Position numbers and translations under genes: made by a program. DNA of 62,833 nt. It comes from Flammeovirgaceae bacterium (lineage in GTDB: Bacteria; Bacteroidota; Bacteroidia; Cytophagales; Cyclobacteriaceae). Location: contig JAAUQD010000003.1 in assembly GCA_012032815.1 (NCBI GenBank), positions 1 through 62,833 of the forward strand. The letters are read 5' to 3'. The notes beneath the pieces are model-generated. The model saw nothing but the letters and a program-made list of their open reading frames with translations, searched no databases and was not told the origin of the DNA. The first letter of the stretch is position 1, and every line of letters starts with the position of its first letter. Positions 46,010-55,226 of the stretch are shown here, piece after piece.

Positions 46010-47416
46010 ATGGTATTTGCCAGTTTAGTCTTCCTTTTCATTTTCCTGCCGCTCAATTTTATTTTCTACTACAGCTCGGGCAATAAGAACTATCGCAACA
46101 TCGTCCTGATCGTTTTTTCCTTCATCTTCTATGCCTGGGGCGAACCCGTTTGGATAATCCTCATGATCATCTCCGCATCGGTCGACTACATCAACGGTCT
46201 TGTGATCGAGAAATACAGAGGAAAGATAGGTGCGAAGATTGGATTGGTTTCATCTCTGGTTGTGAACCTGGGGCTGCTGGGTATCTTCAAATACAGTGGG
46301 TTTTTTTATCAATCCTTGAACGATTGGTTTAATTTATCTCTAACGGTTCCGGCATTCACACTTCCCATCGGAATTTCATTTTATACATTTCAAACTATCT
46401 CCTACACTGTAGACGTGTACCGAAATGAAGTGAAAGCCCAACATTCATTCATGAAATTTTTCATGTTTGTTTCCTTGTATCATCAACTGGTGGCCGGTCC
46501 TATTGTGCGCTACAGTCATATAGCTCATGAAATCGATAACCGTCAGGTAACACTGGAAGATATAAGCAGTGGCGTGAGTCGTTTTTGTGTTGGGTTATTC
46601 AAGAAAGTTTTTTTTGCCAATGTAGCCGGAGAGTTAGTAACCGGATATCTGGATGGTGATTTGAGTTCCTTGAGTGCGGGTGAAGCCTGGTGGGCCCTGA
46701 TACTGTTCAGCTTTCAGATCTATTTCGATTTTTCAGGCTACAGCGATATGGCCATTGGGTTGGGCCGCATGTTTGGGTTTCACTACCACGAAAATTTTAA
46801 TTACCCCTACATTGCGAAATCAGCTACTGATTTTTGGAGGCGATGGCACATTTCACTGGGAACCTTTTTCAGGGATTATCTTTACATCCCCCTCGGTGGG
46901 AACAAAACAAACTTTTATCGAAATCTTTTAATTGTCTGGTTTCTAACAGGCCTTTGGCATGGGGCCAGCTGGAACTTTGTGTTATGGGGTCTTTACTTTG
47001 GCGTATTAATAGCCCTTGAAAAAGCTTTACTAAATAAATTATTTTCTCGAATTCCCACTTTCTTTTCACACGTGTATCTCTTATTTGCTGCGGTTTTGGG
47101 GTGGGCCATTTTTTACTTTACGGATTTATCCAGGTTGTCTTCTTTCTTTTCCATCCTGTTCGGACAGAGTGGTTCTGCAGGTTGGAATTTTGAGTTAACG
47201 ATTCAACTTCAAAATTATTCGCTCTGGTTATCTGCAGCAATCCTTTTCTCTATGCCCGTTGTGCCTTTCATTACGAAATGGTTGTTGGAAAAGAATCGGA
47301 TACGGCAGCATGTTTTCTCATATTCCTTATCAGCCATCAACATTATTCTCCTTATTGTTTCCACCGCTTTTTTAATTGGTAAAAGCTATAACCCATTTCT
47401 TTATTTCAGATTCTGA
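46010..47416 (+). CDS. MBOAT-family O-acyltransferase
   Basis: 468 residues, about 11 membrane helices. It belongs to the AlgI/PatA/DltB-type branch. Motifs: DFSGYSDMAIG (240-250), FWRRWHISLGTFFRDYLYIP with H280, and the catalytic-type His317 in GLWHGASWNFVLWG. These proteins pass acyl groups across the membrane onto a polysaccharide, peptidoglycan or teichoic acid on the outside. The acyl donor would be cytoplasmic acyl-CoA or acyl-ACP. The ATG 46010 start gives the usual N-terminus. The next gene starts with a 1-base overlap, so it is an operon. Confidence 0.9.
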   Translation: MVFASLVFLFIFLPLNFIFYYSSGNKNYRNIVLIVFSFIFYAWGEPVWIILMIISASVDYINGLVIEKYRGKIGAKIGLVSSLVVNLGLLGIFKYSGFFYQSLNDWFNLSLTVPAFTLPIGISFYTFQTISYTVDVYRNEVKAQHSFMKFFMFVSLYHQLVAGPIVRYSHIAHEIDNRQVTLEDISSGVSRFCVGLFKKVFFANVAGELVTGYLDGDLSSLSAGEAWWALILFSFQIYFDFSGYSDMAIGLGRMFGFHYHENFNYPYIAKSATDFWRRWHISLGTFFRDYLYIPLGGNKTNFYRNLLIVWFLTGLWHGASWNFVLWGLYFGVLIALEKALLNKLFSRIPTFFSHVYLLFAAVLGWAIFYFTDLSRLSSFFSILFGQSGSAGWNFELTIQLQNYSLWLSAAILFSMPVVPFITKWLLEKNRIRQHVFSYSLSAINIILLIVSTAFLIGKSYNPFLYFRF

Positions 47417-48780
47417 TGCAAAAAGGAAGTGACCAAATCGAAAATAATTTTTCAAAAAAAGGCAGTGTCCTGAATATTGCATCCTTTTTGTTTGTTCTTT
47501 TATTGGGTGGAGTGTTGTCAATTGTTATTCCCAAAGAAAATGTTTCACAGGTAGAACAAAGAGCACTCACGCCCTTTCCGCAATATTCTTTTTATGCACT
47601 GGTAGAAGAAAAATATACTGACAGTCTGGATTTGTACTATGCCGATAACTTTCCGTTTCGTGAGAATTGGGTTGTCCTGGCAAGTTCATTAAGAAACAAG
47701 ATGGGCTTCCGCGAAAACGATATGATGATTTATAATGCAGCATTGAGTGAAGTTCCTGTTGACACCACAAAAATTGACTCTGTATTCGTGAACGAAATTG
47801 CAAAGCCTGAGTTGGTTCCGGTGCCCGCTGAAAAGCCCGGAGGAATAATCATTTACAACGGGCGCGCTTTTCAACGGTTTCAGGGCTCCGAAACGATTGG
47901 ACTTAAATATGCTGAAGTGATTAATGAATACCGTGCGATCCTTCCCGACTGTGTTACGGTATATTCACTCATTATACCAGGACCCAATGACTTTTACCTC
48001 CCGGAAAAATTTACAACAACATTCTATAGCAAAGAAGAAAACAGTATAGATTTCATTACTTCCAACCTGGACAGCTCGGTGGTTGCTGTAGACGCGTATT
48101 CGGAAATCAAGGCGCATCAAAATGAATACCTATACTTCCACACGGATCATCATTGGACTGTGCGAGGAGCCTATTATGCATACCGTGCATTTTGTAAGTC
48201 AGCGCATTTGGGTTCAGTTGATATGGGTGTTTATCAGCTAAAAGTAAGAAGGAACTATTTTGGTTCTTTGTACAACCAAACATTGGATGCCAGGCTAAAG
48301 GCAAATCCAGACAGCGTTGAGTATTTCAGAATTCCGGTGGAGACACAGGCTTTCCGGTACATCGACCCTGCACTGGATACCATGGTAAAATCGTCCATGA
48401 TCTATGAGCGGATAAAGGGGCCAAGCTATTTGACTTTTTTGGGCGGAGACCATCCTCTCATTCATATTAAAACTACCAACACCAACAACCGGAGGATTTT
48501 CATTTTTAAGGATTCATTTGGGAATGCTTTTGTACCATTTCTGGCCATGCACTATCAGGATATTTTTGTTGCTGATTACCGTTATTTCAATAAAAATGTC
48601 CCGGATTTCATTAAACGCAATAAAATCACTGATCTTTTGTTTATTCATAATACCTTTGTTGTGAACTCGAAGTTTGTAATTACCCGCGAACGGTATCTTA
48701 AGCGGTCATCGAATCGGGCACCAAGATTAATTCCGCTCGACTCCGTTGATCTAGAATACGATTCCATTCCGGAAAATTAA
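47416..48780 (+). CDS. DHHW-family AlgX/AlgJ-like protein
   Basis: 454 residues with one N-terminal membrane segment (IASFLFVLLLGGVLSIVIP). The DHHW motif is at YFHTDHHWTVRGA (244-247), and a distal Ser in FIFKDSFGNAF (Ser367) sits where AlgJ/AlgX-type SGNH enzymes have their nucleophile. In alginate acetylation these proteins take acetyl from the AlgI MBOAT partner and place it on the polymer. By analogy this is the periplasmic partner of the MBOAT gene it overlaps by one base. Substrate not known. Confidence 0.82.
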   Translation: MQKGSDQIENNFSKKGSVLNIASFLFVLLLGGVLSIVIPKENVSQVEQRALTPFPQYSFYALVEEKYTDSLDLYYADNFPFRENWVVLASSLRNKMGFRENDMMIYNAALSEVPVDTTKIDSVFVNEIAKPELVPVPAEKPGGIIIYNGRAFQRFQGSETIGLKYAEVINEYRAILPDCVTVYSLIIPGPNDFYLPEKFTTTFYSKEENSIDFITSNLDSSVVAVDAYSEIKAHQNEYLYFHTDHHWTVRGAYYAYRAFCKSAHLGSVDMGVYQLKVRRNYFGSLYNQTLDARLKANPDSVEYFRIPVETQAFRYIDPALDTMVKSSMIYERIKGPSYLTFLGGDHPLIHIKTTNTNNRRIFIFKDSFGNAFVPFLAMHYQDIFVADYRYFNKNVPDFIKRNKITDLLFIHNTFVVNSKFVITRERYLKRSSNRAPRLIPLDSVDLEYDSIPEN

Positions 48781-48830
48781 TTTTTAGCAGACTTGGCAAT
48801 ATTTTTTAACCTGAAATAACAGATCTGAAT

Positions 48831-50504
48831 ATGGGCCACAAACCGATTCATTATTTTTTGATTTTTGTTCTGATAGCCGGAGCAACTCAATTCTCAAATG
48901 GCAATCCGGGAGACTCTTTAAAAGCCAGCCAGTACATTGATTTTAAATTCAACTTTATTCAGTTCTTTAACAAAAGTGATTTTCAAACTTTTTATGAAGC
49001 CTGGAAGAATAAACCTAAGATAACTATTGCTCACTTTGGTGATTCACATGTGCAGCCGGATATCTATTCCGGTAAGGTTCGTCAGCAGCTACAGCAGTCA
49101 AAAGGACAGGGAGGATTAGGAATGTTCTTTCCCTATTCCATTGCGGATACGTATTCCAGCATACACTATACATCAAATCATACGGGTATATGGCAGTCTG
49201 CAAAAAGCATAGCGCGTAAACCTGAGTTGCCTCTGGGTGTAACCGGAATCAGTGCCCGTACTACTGACGAGAATGCGTCTTTTACTATCGCGTTTAAAAA
49301 TCAATTACCGGCTTCGTATAAGAAGCTTCTCATTTTCTGTAAACAGGATAAAAGCAGCTTCGATATTCAGGTGAAAACCGGGAGCGAAGAAATTCTGGTT
49401 CCTGTGGGGGAGACAGGTTCTGACCAACCGTTTTTAGAAATTGGTCTGTCAGCAGTGCCCCAAATCCTCGAAGTTAAAGTCAGGAAAACCGGAGATCATG
49501 AGACCGCCTTTGAACTTTATGGATTGAGTTTAATGAGTGAAGAGGAATCAGGACTAACACTTCATGCCATGGGTATTGGCGGTTCGCAGTATGGAAGCCT
49601 GCTTCGGGAGAATCTTTTCGATTTTCAATTTCCTGCACTCAATGCAGATGTTGTCATTCTCGATTTTGGCACTAATGATTTCTTGTATACCAATGAGATA
49701 CCGGGATCATTGAAAAATGAAATCGTTGAAGTAATCAAAAAGGTGAGAAGGGCAACACCTAAGAGTAACATATTGCTTACGAGTGCTCAGGATATGTACC
49801 GCAAAGGTTTGAATACTACGGCTTCGGTGGAGTTTTCTGAATTGATCAGAACTATTGCGCGTGAGCAGCATTGCCTGGTCTACGACTGGTATTGGGTTTC
49901 GGGTGGTCCTGAAAAAATGTTGTTATGGGAAAGAGCCGGACTTGCTCAAAAAGATCTGATCCATCTTACTTTGAAAGGGTATGAACAAAAGGGAGATCTG
50001 TTAGTTCAAGCCCTTGAAAATACACTTAGCTGGTATGAAGCCGAAGAGATTGATTCATTAGTAATTCCTGTTAATCCTACTCAATCGGTCAGCGATCCTA
50101 AAATTATTCTTGTCAATGAGGAAAAGCCGAAACCTGTTAATTCAGCAACCATCAATCACCAAATTGAAAAAGGAGAGAGCCTTTATAGTATTGCAAAAAA
50201 ATACAATGTTTCTGTAGCCGAACTGATGGAACTCAACGAGCTTTCGAGTACTACCATTATTGCTGGTAAGACACTTAAAGTGGTGCCGAATGAAACTTCT
50301 AAAAAAATTACATCTGTCTTGCCAGAATCTCCCAAAATAATCCGCCACAAAATCCAGTCTGGAGAAACACTAAGCGAAATCGCAGAGAAGTACCACGTTT
50401 CCGTAAGAAGTATAAAAAAGGCTAATGGATTGAAATCATCAAGAATTATTGCAGGAAAAACACTGATCATTCCCTCTGCTCCGGTAGCCAGGGATGAATC
50501 ATAA
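48831..50504 (+). CDS. SGNH hydrolase with two LysM domains
   Basis: 557 residues. Signal peptide-like start (HYFLIFVLIAGATQ). The SGNH blocks are complete: Ser72 in HFGDSHVQP, Gly in GIGGSQYGS, Asn in DFGTND, and Asp/His in DLIHLTLKGY. At the C-terminus two LysM modules, INHQIEKGESLYSIAKKYNV and IIRHKIQSGETLSEIAEKY, point to binding of peptidoglycan or chitin-like glycans. The protein probably adds or removes acyl groups on the wall. It lies 50 bases after the DHHW gene, likely the same operon. Confidence 0.85.
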   Translation: MGHKPIHYFLIFVLIAGATQFSNGNPGDSLKASQYIDFKFNFIQFFNKSDFQTFYEAWKNKPKITIAHFGDSHVQPDIYSGKVRQQLQQSKGQGGLGMFFPYSIADTYSSIHYTSNHTGIWQSAKSIARKPELPLGVTGISARTTDENASFTIAFKNQLPASYKKLLIFCKQDKSSFDIQVKTGSEEILVPVGETGSDQPFLEIGLSAVPQILEVKVRKTGDHETAFELYGLSLMSEEESGLTLHAMGIGGSQYGSLLRENLFDFQFPALNADVVILDFGTNDFLYTNEIPGSLKNEIVEVIKKVRRATPKSNILLTSAQDMYRKGLNTTASVEFSELIRTIAREQHCLVYDWYWVSGGPEKMLLWERAGLAQKDLIHLTLKGYEQKGDLLVQALENTLSWYEAEEIDSLVIPVNPTQSVSDPKIILVNEEKPKPVNSATINHQIEKGESLYSIAKKYNVSVAELMELNELSSTTIIAGKTLKVVPNETSKKITSVLPESPKIIRHKIQSGETLSEIAEKYHVSVRSIKKANGLKSSRIIAGKTLIIPSAPVARDES

Positions 50505-50513
50505 GCTGAGTAA

Positions 50514-52124
50514 TTAATTCACTTCTTTTTCTACACTGACAACCTCAGTTCCGTTCTTCTCTTTTGAGCCATTTAGCTCAATTTCTTCGCCTTCTCTGTT
50601 CACAAACTTGAATTCAGTAATTCCCAATGAAGAATCCCGCACAAGGTTTACCCACTTCTTGTATTTGAAAAACCATCGCATCCGTTTTGAAATCATGCCG
50701 TGGCTGTAGTATGAATGAAGAAAAGGATGAACAGCCAGCACGAGGTGTTTCTCATTTTGTTTTACAAAAAGATGTTGAACATGCTGCTCGATAAGATCGG
50801 TAACGAGAATAGAAGCTGATATTGAGCCAGTGCCATTGCAACTTGGACAAGTCTCTTTAGTTACAATATTCATCTGAGGGCGTACGCGCTCCCGTGTGAT
50901 TTGCATCAAACCGAATTTTGAAAGCGGCAGAACGGTGTGTTTGGCCCTGTCGTTGGCTGCCATCTCATCCTTCATGATTTTGTGAATGAGGCTTTTGTTT
51001 TTGGCATGACGCATGTCAATAAAGTCCACCACAATAATTCCACCCATGTCGCGAAGCTGAAGCTGGCGTGCAATCTCTTTTGCGGCCTCCGTATTTACGG
51101 AAGTAGCGGTAGTTTCCTGATTTTCTTCCCGGTTGGATTTGTTGCCACTATTGACATCAATGACATGAAGTGCTTCGGTATGCTCTATGATCAGGTACCC
51201 TCCACCTTTAAGGCTTACGGTTTGGCCAAAGGCAGACTTAATTTGTTTTTCAATTCCGAATTGCTCAAAGATTTTTGCTTTACCGGAGTATAATTTTACT
51301 ATTTTCTCCTTGTCAGGAGCAATTTGCTGGATATATCCTTTCACCTCCTCATAAATCTTGCGATCATCCACCTGAATGTTATCGAAAGATTCATTGAGTA
51401 CATCGCGCAGCAAGGATGAAGTCTTGCTGAGTTCACCGATGAGTTTCTCTCTCGGAGCTGCTTTTGGAAGCCGGTCGATGCCATCCTCCCACGTTTTCAC
51501 CAGGTTTTTTAGGTCCCGATCCAGTTCAGCCACTTCCTTACCTTCGGCCACTGTCCTGATTATAACTCCAAAATTTTCAGGTTTGATTGATTGTACCAGA
51601 CGAACAAGACGCTTTCGCTCATCGCTGCTACCGATGCGTTTTGAAATGCTCACGGCACTAGAAAACGGAACCAGAACGAGAAATCGTCCGGCTATTGACA
51701 GCTCACAGGATAATCGCGGCCCTTTTGTAGATATAGGTTCTTTTACAACCTGTACCGGAATAAGCTGATTCTTGGAAAGTTGCTGGGATATTTTCCCATG
51801 CTTGTCAATGTCTTTCTCAGCTCTGAACTTAGTCAGCTTTCCTCCGGTAATCTTTTTTGCTCGGATAAGTTTGGTGAACTTTTGCAACGAATTGAATTGG
51901 GCTCCTAAATCAAGATAATGCAGAAATGCATCCTTTTCGTACCCAATATCTATAAACGCTGCGTTTAATCCGGGAACCACTTTCTTTACTGTTCCCAGGT
52001 AAATGTCACCCACTACAAACTTGCTGCCTTCCACATCATGGTGAAATTCAACAAGTGACTTATCCTTAAGTAGGGCTATGCGGCATCCTGTTTGAGCTGA
52101 ACTTATGATTAGTTCTTTACTCAA
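50514..52124 (-). CDS. rng: RNase E/G-family ribonuclease
   Basis: 536 residues. The S1 domain opens it (VGDIYLGTVKKVVPGLNAAFID), with the RNase H-like and DNase I-like catalytic parts after: HVIDVNSGNK and VVDFIDMRHAKNKS hold the metal-binding Asp pairs. The zinc-link CPSCNGTG is present. Length and lack of a long C-terminal arm fit RNase G, which matures the 5' end of 16S rRNA and cuts mRNAs. It is followed, leftward operon order, after a tiny basic protein. Confidence 0.92.
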   Translation of the reverse strand: MSKELIISSAQTGCRIALLKDKSLVEFHHDVEGSKFVVGDIYLGTVKKVVPGLNAAFIDIGYEKDAFLHYLDLGAQFNSLQKFTKLIRAKKITGGKLTKFRAEKDIDKHGKISQQLSKNQLIPVQVVKEPISTKGPRLSCELSIAGRFLVLVPFSSAVSISKRIGSSDERKRLVRLVQSIKPENFGVIIRTVAEGKEVAELDRDLKNLVKTWEDGIDRLPKAAPREKLIGELSKTSSLLRDVLNESFDNIQVDDRKIYEEVKGYIQQIAPDKEKIVKLYSGKAKIFEQFGIEKQIKSAFGQTVSLKGGGYLIIEHTEALHVIDVNSGNKSNREENQETTATSVNTEAAKEIARQLQLRDMGGIIVVDFIDMRHAKNKSLIHKIMKDEMAANDRAKHTVLPLSKFGLMQITRERVRPQMNIVTKETCPSCNGTGSISASILVTDLIEQHVQHLFVKQNEKHLVLAVHPFLHSYYSHGMISKRMRWFFKYKKWVNLVRDSSLGITEFKFVNREGEEIELNGSKEKNGTEVVSVEKEVN

Positions 52125-52172
52125 AACATTTTTATTTAGATGTCCAACAAAACTTTTTTTGCAGTTTGAAGA

Positions 52173-52262
52173 TTACTTCTTCTTATGACGATTCTTTCTC
52201 AAGCGCTTTTTGCGTTTGTGAGTCGCCATTTTGTGTCTTTTTCTCTTTTTACCACTTGGCAT
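52173..52262 (-). CDS. 29-residue basic protein, AURKAIP1/COX24-type
   Basis: ATG 52262 to TAA 52173. Highly basic: MPSGKKRKRHKMATHKRKKR and then a Lys/Arg/His tail. The order KRHKM-THKRKKRLRK is that of the AURKAIP1/COX24 (DUF1713) motif, which in mitochondria is a small-subunit ribosomal protein (mS38) and in some bacteria a tiny ribosome-bound protein. It lies 49 bases upstream of the rng start on the same strand. The family call is from sequence pattern; ribosome binding here is inference. Confidence 0.72.
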   Translation of the reverse strand: MPSGKKRKRHKMATHKRKKRLRKNRHKKK

Positions 52263-52308
52263 AATTTTCTTTATTTTTTTTGAGATGACCTTTCAGCCAT
52301 CGGGTTTA

Positions 52309-53106
52309 TTAATTTAAGTTTTTCAGATACGAATCTGCAGCCGCCTGCACGGAAGGATCCGGATCCAATGTTTTTACTTTTTCAAATTGCTTCTTCGCGT
52401 TTTCTTTATCTCCCTTGTTTTGATAGGCAACACCCAGCAACAACTGGCCTTGAAGGTGTTGTTCATTAACGGTAATCAATTGATTCAACCAATCAATAGC
52501 ACGGTCATTTTGACCCGATTGAATAGCCAACATGCCCATATTGAAGAGCGCTGTTTCATTTTCTGGCGCTTCTTCAAGAATTTTTCGCAGTAATTGTATG
52601 CCCTGCATGGGTGAAGAAGAACTCATGTAGGTCATGGCAATTTTATTACGCGCGTCAAAATCGGAAGCATTATTCTCCACCACTCTGGAGAGGTATTCTC
52701 TTGCTTTTTCGCCCATTTTGGCTTGTTTTTCAGCTTCCATGGCGAAAGTATACGCATCATAATAGCTGTTTCCGGCTTTTCGGTAGCTATCCATAGTGTT
52801 AAAGAACGATGCCGACCTTTCGGCAAACCAGGCCGCGCTGTCATATTGACCCGCTTCCCGGTACAGGGTATTTAAAGAATCGGCAAAGATAGCACTTTTA
52901 TCAGATGAAGGGTCTTTAAAATAATCAAGGCGCAATGAAACGATGGAATTACGGGTATTTTCAGGAATTGTATTGTGGGGGTTTTCATCCTCCGTCTGAA
53001 CCTCACTTTTAAGTGAACCCTCATTCTCAACCACCACACGAGGTAAGAGAAAAAGAAGCCAGATTAAAATTAATCCGGCTGCCAATAATGCGATCCTGGT
53101 TTTCAC
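52309..53106 (-). CDS. Membrane-anchored TPR protein
   Basis: 265 residues. One N-terminal membrane helix (IALLAAGLILIWLLFLLP), then TPR repeats: AGQYDSAAWFAERSASFFNT, ALFNMGMLAIQSGQNDRAID, and GQLLLGVAYQNKGDKENAKK. TPR arrays bind other proteins. It lies between the HU gene and the tiny basic protein, same strand. No direct function. Confidence 0.8.
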   Translation of the reverse strand: MKTRIALLAAGLILIWLLFLLPRVVVENEGSLKSEVQTEDENPHNTIPENTRNSIVSLRLDYFKDPSSDKSAIFADSLNTLYREAGQYDSAAWFAERSASFFNTMDSYRKAGNSYYDAYTFAMEAEKQAKMGEKAREYLSRVVENNASDFDARNKIAMTYMSSSSPMQGIQLLRKILEEAPENETALFNMGMLAIQSGQNDRAIDWLNQLITVNEQHLQGQLLLGVAYQNKGDKENAKKQFEKVKTLDPDPSVQAAADSYLKNLN

Positions 53107-53120
53107 TATCCCGGCTTGAC

Positions 53121-53426
53121 TTACTTTTCGGCCAACTCCCTTACTTTATCGCTGTTCTTGATTTTGCTGATAAAAATCTTTGCGGGTTTAAAGCTGGGTA
53201 CAAAATGCTCATCGATAACGATGGCCGTGTTTCGGGAAATATTGCGCGCAATCTTTTTCTTACGTTTTTTGTTTACAAAGCTTCCAAAGCCCCTCACATA
53301 AATGTTCTGGCCGCTGGCCATTGAACTTTTGACTATTGAAAAGAACGCTTCAACCGTTGCAGTAACATCTGCTTTATCGATTCCGGTTTTGTCGGCAATT
53401 TGATTGATTACATCAGCTTTGGTCAC
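53121..53426 (-). CDS. HU/IHF-family DNA-binding protein
   Basis: 101 residues. The HU fold: MTKADVINQIADKTGIDKAD, VEAFFSIVKSSMASGQNIY, RGFGSFVNKKRKKKIARNIS, with the beta-arm at AIVIDEHFVPSFKPAKIF. A GTG start at 53426 is used. Bends and compacts DNA. A Bacteroidota-type promoter lies just upstream. 14 bases separate it from the TPR gene, so one operon is likely. Confidence 0.93.
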   Translation of the reverse strand: MTKADVINQIADKTGIDKADVTATVEAFFSIVKSSMASGQNIYVRGFGSFVNKKRKKKIARNISRNTAIVIDEHFVPSFKPAKIFISKIKNSDKVRELAEK

Positions 53427-53460
53427 GTAGATTAGATTTAGAGATTAGATTTCAGGTCGG

Positions 53461-53490
53461 CAAATTTAAACGAGATTGTATAAACTCAAA
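53461..53490 (-). promoter_or_regulatory. Bacteroidota-type promoter of the HU gene
   Basis: On the minus strand TTTG (53490-53487) is followed after 18 bases by TAAATTTG (53468-53461), a full match to the Bacteroidota -33/-7 pattern (TTTG, about 19, TAnnTTTG). It lies 34 bases before the GTG start codon of HU at 53426. Confidence 0.65.
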
Positions 53491-53608
53491 ATGAAATCGT
53501 ATTGATTATCACCAACATGTAAAAAAAACCATTCCCCCATTCACATTATAAAATCTCTCGTAAGCCGAATTTCAGCATTTTTGATCTTAATAGCAGGACA
53601 AGGTTAAC

Positions 53609-54679
53609 TTGAACAAGAAATCATTCTTTACACAACAGGTACTAATCTGGTATTCGGATCATCAGCGCAACTTACCCTGGCGTTCCACACGCGATCCGTA
53701 TACAATCTGGTTATCTGAAATAATTCTCCAACAAACTAGGGTTGCTCAGGGACTTCCTTATTTTATGAGGTTTATAAAAAAATTTCCTTCAGTCTATGAT
53801 TTGGCAAAAGCTTCGGAGAAAAAAGTGCTGAAAGAATGGGAAGGACTTGGATACTACACACGCGCAAGGAACTTACACCGATGTGCTAAAAGAGTTGTGT
53901 CAAAATACAATGGCAGATTCCCGGATACCTACAATGAGTTGATCACTTTGCCCGGAATCGGGTCATATACTGCAGCTGCCATAGCATCCATATCGTTTAA
54001 TGAATGTGTGCCTGTAGTGGATGGAAATGTAAACCGGGTGTTATGCCGCGTATTTGGAATACATGATGAAATTCAAAGCAGTACCGGTAAAAAAAGGATT
54101 TATGCCCTGGCTGAGAAACTTATTGACTGCCGGCAACCGGCCGCCTTTAATCAGGCCATCATGGAATTTGGCGCGCTGCATTGTACGCCCAAAGCGCCCC
54201 GCTGTTCCGATTGCACTTTAGCAAAGATATGTGTCGCCAATAAAGAACAGCTTCAGGAATGGTTGCCGGTAAAGAAAAAGAAAGCTCCTGTGAGAAAACG
54301 ATTCTTTACCTACTTTATGATAAAGGATGGCAGACGCTGGGCGATGCAACAACGAAAAGGAAATGACATCTGGAAGGGATTATACGAACCATATCTTATC
54401 GAAACCAAACAACAGAAAACAGTTAGCGAATTAATTAAGAAGGATACCTTTTTGAAGGTACTCAACCCAGATCCCAATGTAAAGCCATCACCGGTTTATC
54501 ATCATTTGCTTTCGCATCAAAAACTTACTATTCGGTTTGTTGAACTGGCAATCAAAAGGAAACCGGGTAAGGATTTTAAAATGCCCGGAATTATCAAATT
54601 TTATTCTAAATCTGCATTGGAAAGTCTTCCAAAAGCCATAATCGTGCACCGCTTTATTAAAGAACACGTAGCGACATGA
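53609..54679 (+). CDS. mutY: A/G-specific adenine DNA glycosylase
   Basis: 356 residues. Removes adenine mispaired with 8-oxoguanine. Motifs: SDHQRNLPWRSTRDPYTIW, the helix-hairpin-helix LPGIGSYTAAAIAS, and VPVVDGNVNRVL with the catalytic Asp. The iron-sulfur cluster Cys set is in CTPKAPRCSDCTLAKIC. The NUDIX-like C-terminus that reads 8-oxoG is present (MQQRKGNDIWKGLYE). Start is TTG 53609; no nearby ATG. First of the mutY-ssb-gldE-gldD block. Confidence 0.95.
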   Translation: MNKKSFFTQQVLIWYSDHQRNLPWRSTRDPYTIWLSEIILQQTRVAQGLPYFMRFIKKFPSVYDLAKASEKKVLKEWEGLGYYTRARNLHRCAKRVVSKYNGRFPDTYNELITLPGIGSYTAAAIASISFNECVPVVDGNVNRVLCRVFGIHDEIQSSTGKKRIYALAEKLIDCRQPAAFNQAIMEFGALHCTPKAPRCSDCTLAKICVANKEQLQEWLPVKKKKAPVRKRFFTYFMIKDGRRWAMQQRKGNDIWKGLYEPYLIETKQQKTVSELIKKDTFLKVLNPDPNVKPSPVYHHLLSHQKLTIRFVELAIKRKPGKDFKMPGIIKFYSKSALESLPKAIIVHRFIKEHVAT

Positions 54680-54692
54680 CGCAATTTTTTGG

Positions 54693-54700
54693 TAATTTTG
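54693..54700 (+). promoter_or_regulatory. Candidate -7 box before ssb
   Basis: TAATTTTG at 54693-54700 matches TAnnTTTG and lies 64 bases before the ssb ATG at 54764, in the space after the mutY stop. No clear -33 is seen. Confidence 0.4.
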
Positions 54701-54763
54701 CGCTCTGCTCTTCTAATAGAGACAATCTCGATTGGATGATTTTAAAGAAATAAAATATAACTT

Positions 54764-55207
54764 ATGTCTGGCGTAAATAAAGTAATCCTGGTAGGTCGAC
54801 TGGGAAAAGATCCTGAAGTTAGAAATCTTGATAGCGGTGCTACCGTTTGTAATTTTACTATGGCTACCTCCGAGTCTTATCGTGACAAAACCACCGGAGA
54901 GAAAAAGGAAATAACCGAGTGGCACAACATTGTATTGTGGAGAGGTTTGGCCGATGTAGCCGCAAAATATTTACACAAAGGGGATCAGGTATATATTGAA
55001 GGGAAGCTTCGCACACGAAGCTGGGAAAAGGAAGGTGTCACAAAATACACAACCGAGATCATCGGGGATAACATGACCATGTTGGGCTCTCGTTCTTCTG
55101 GAAGTTCGTCAGGGTCTGATTATGCGTCTTCTTCTGCACCTGCCCGCTCTGCTTCGGATGAGTTTAAGCCGTCTGCGAATAATGACACTGACGACTTGCC
55201 CTTTTAA
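54764..55207 (+). CDS. ssb: Single-stranded DNA-binding protein
   Basis: 147 residues. OB fold ([54 protein letters not shown]). The acidic C-terminal tail ends DTDDLPF, the usual docking peptide for repair proteins. Gene order mutY-ssb-gldE-gldD is conserved among gliding Bacteroidota. Confidence 0.96.
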   Translation: MSGVNKVILVGRLGKDPEVRNLDSGATVCNFTMATSESYRDKTTGEKKEITEWHNIVLWRGLADVAAKYLHKGDQVYIEGKLRTRSWEKEGVTKYTTEIIGDNMTMLGSRSSGSSSGSDYASSSAPARSASDEFKPSANNDTDDLPF

Positions 55208-55226
55208 TGTTGTACCAATTAATTAA

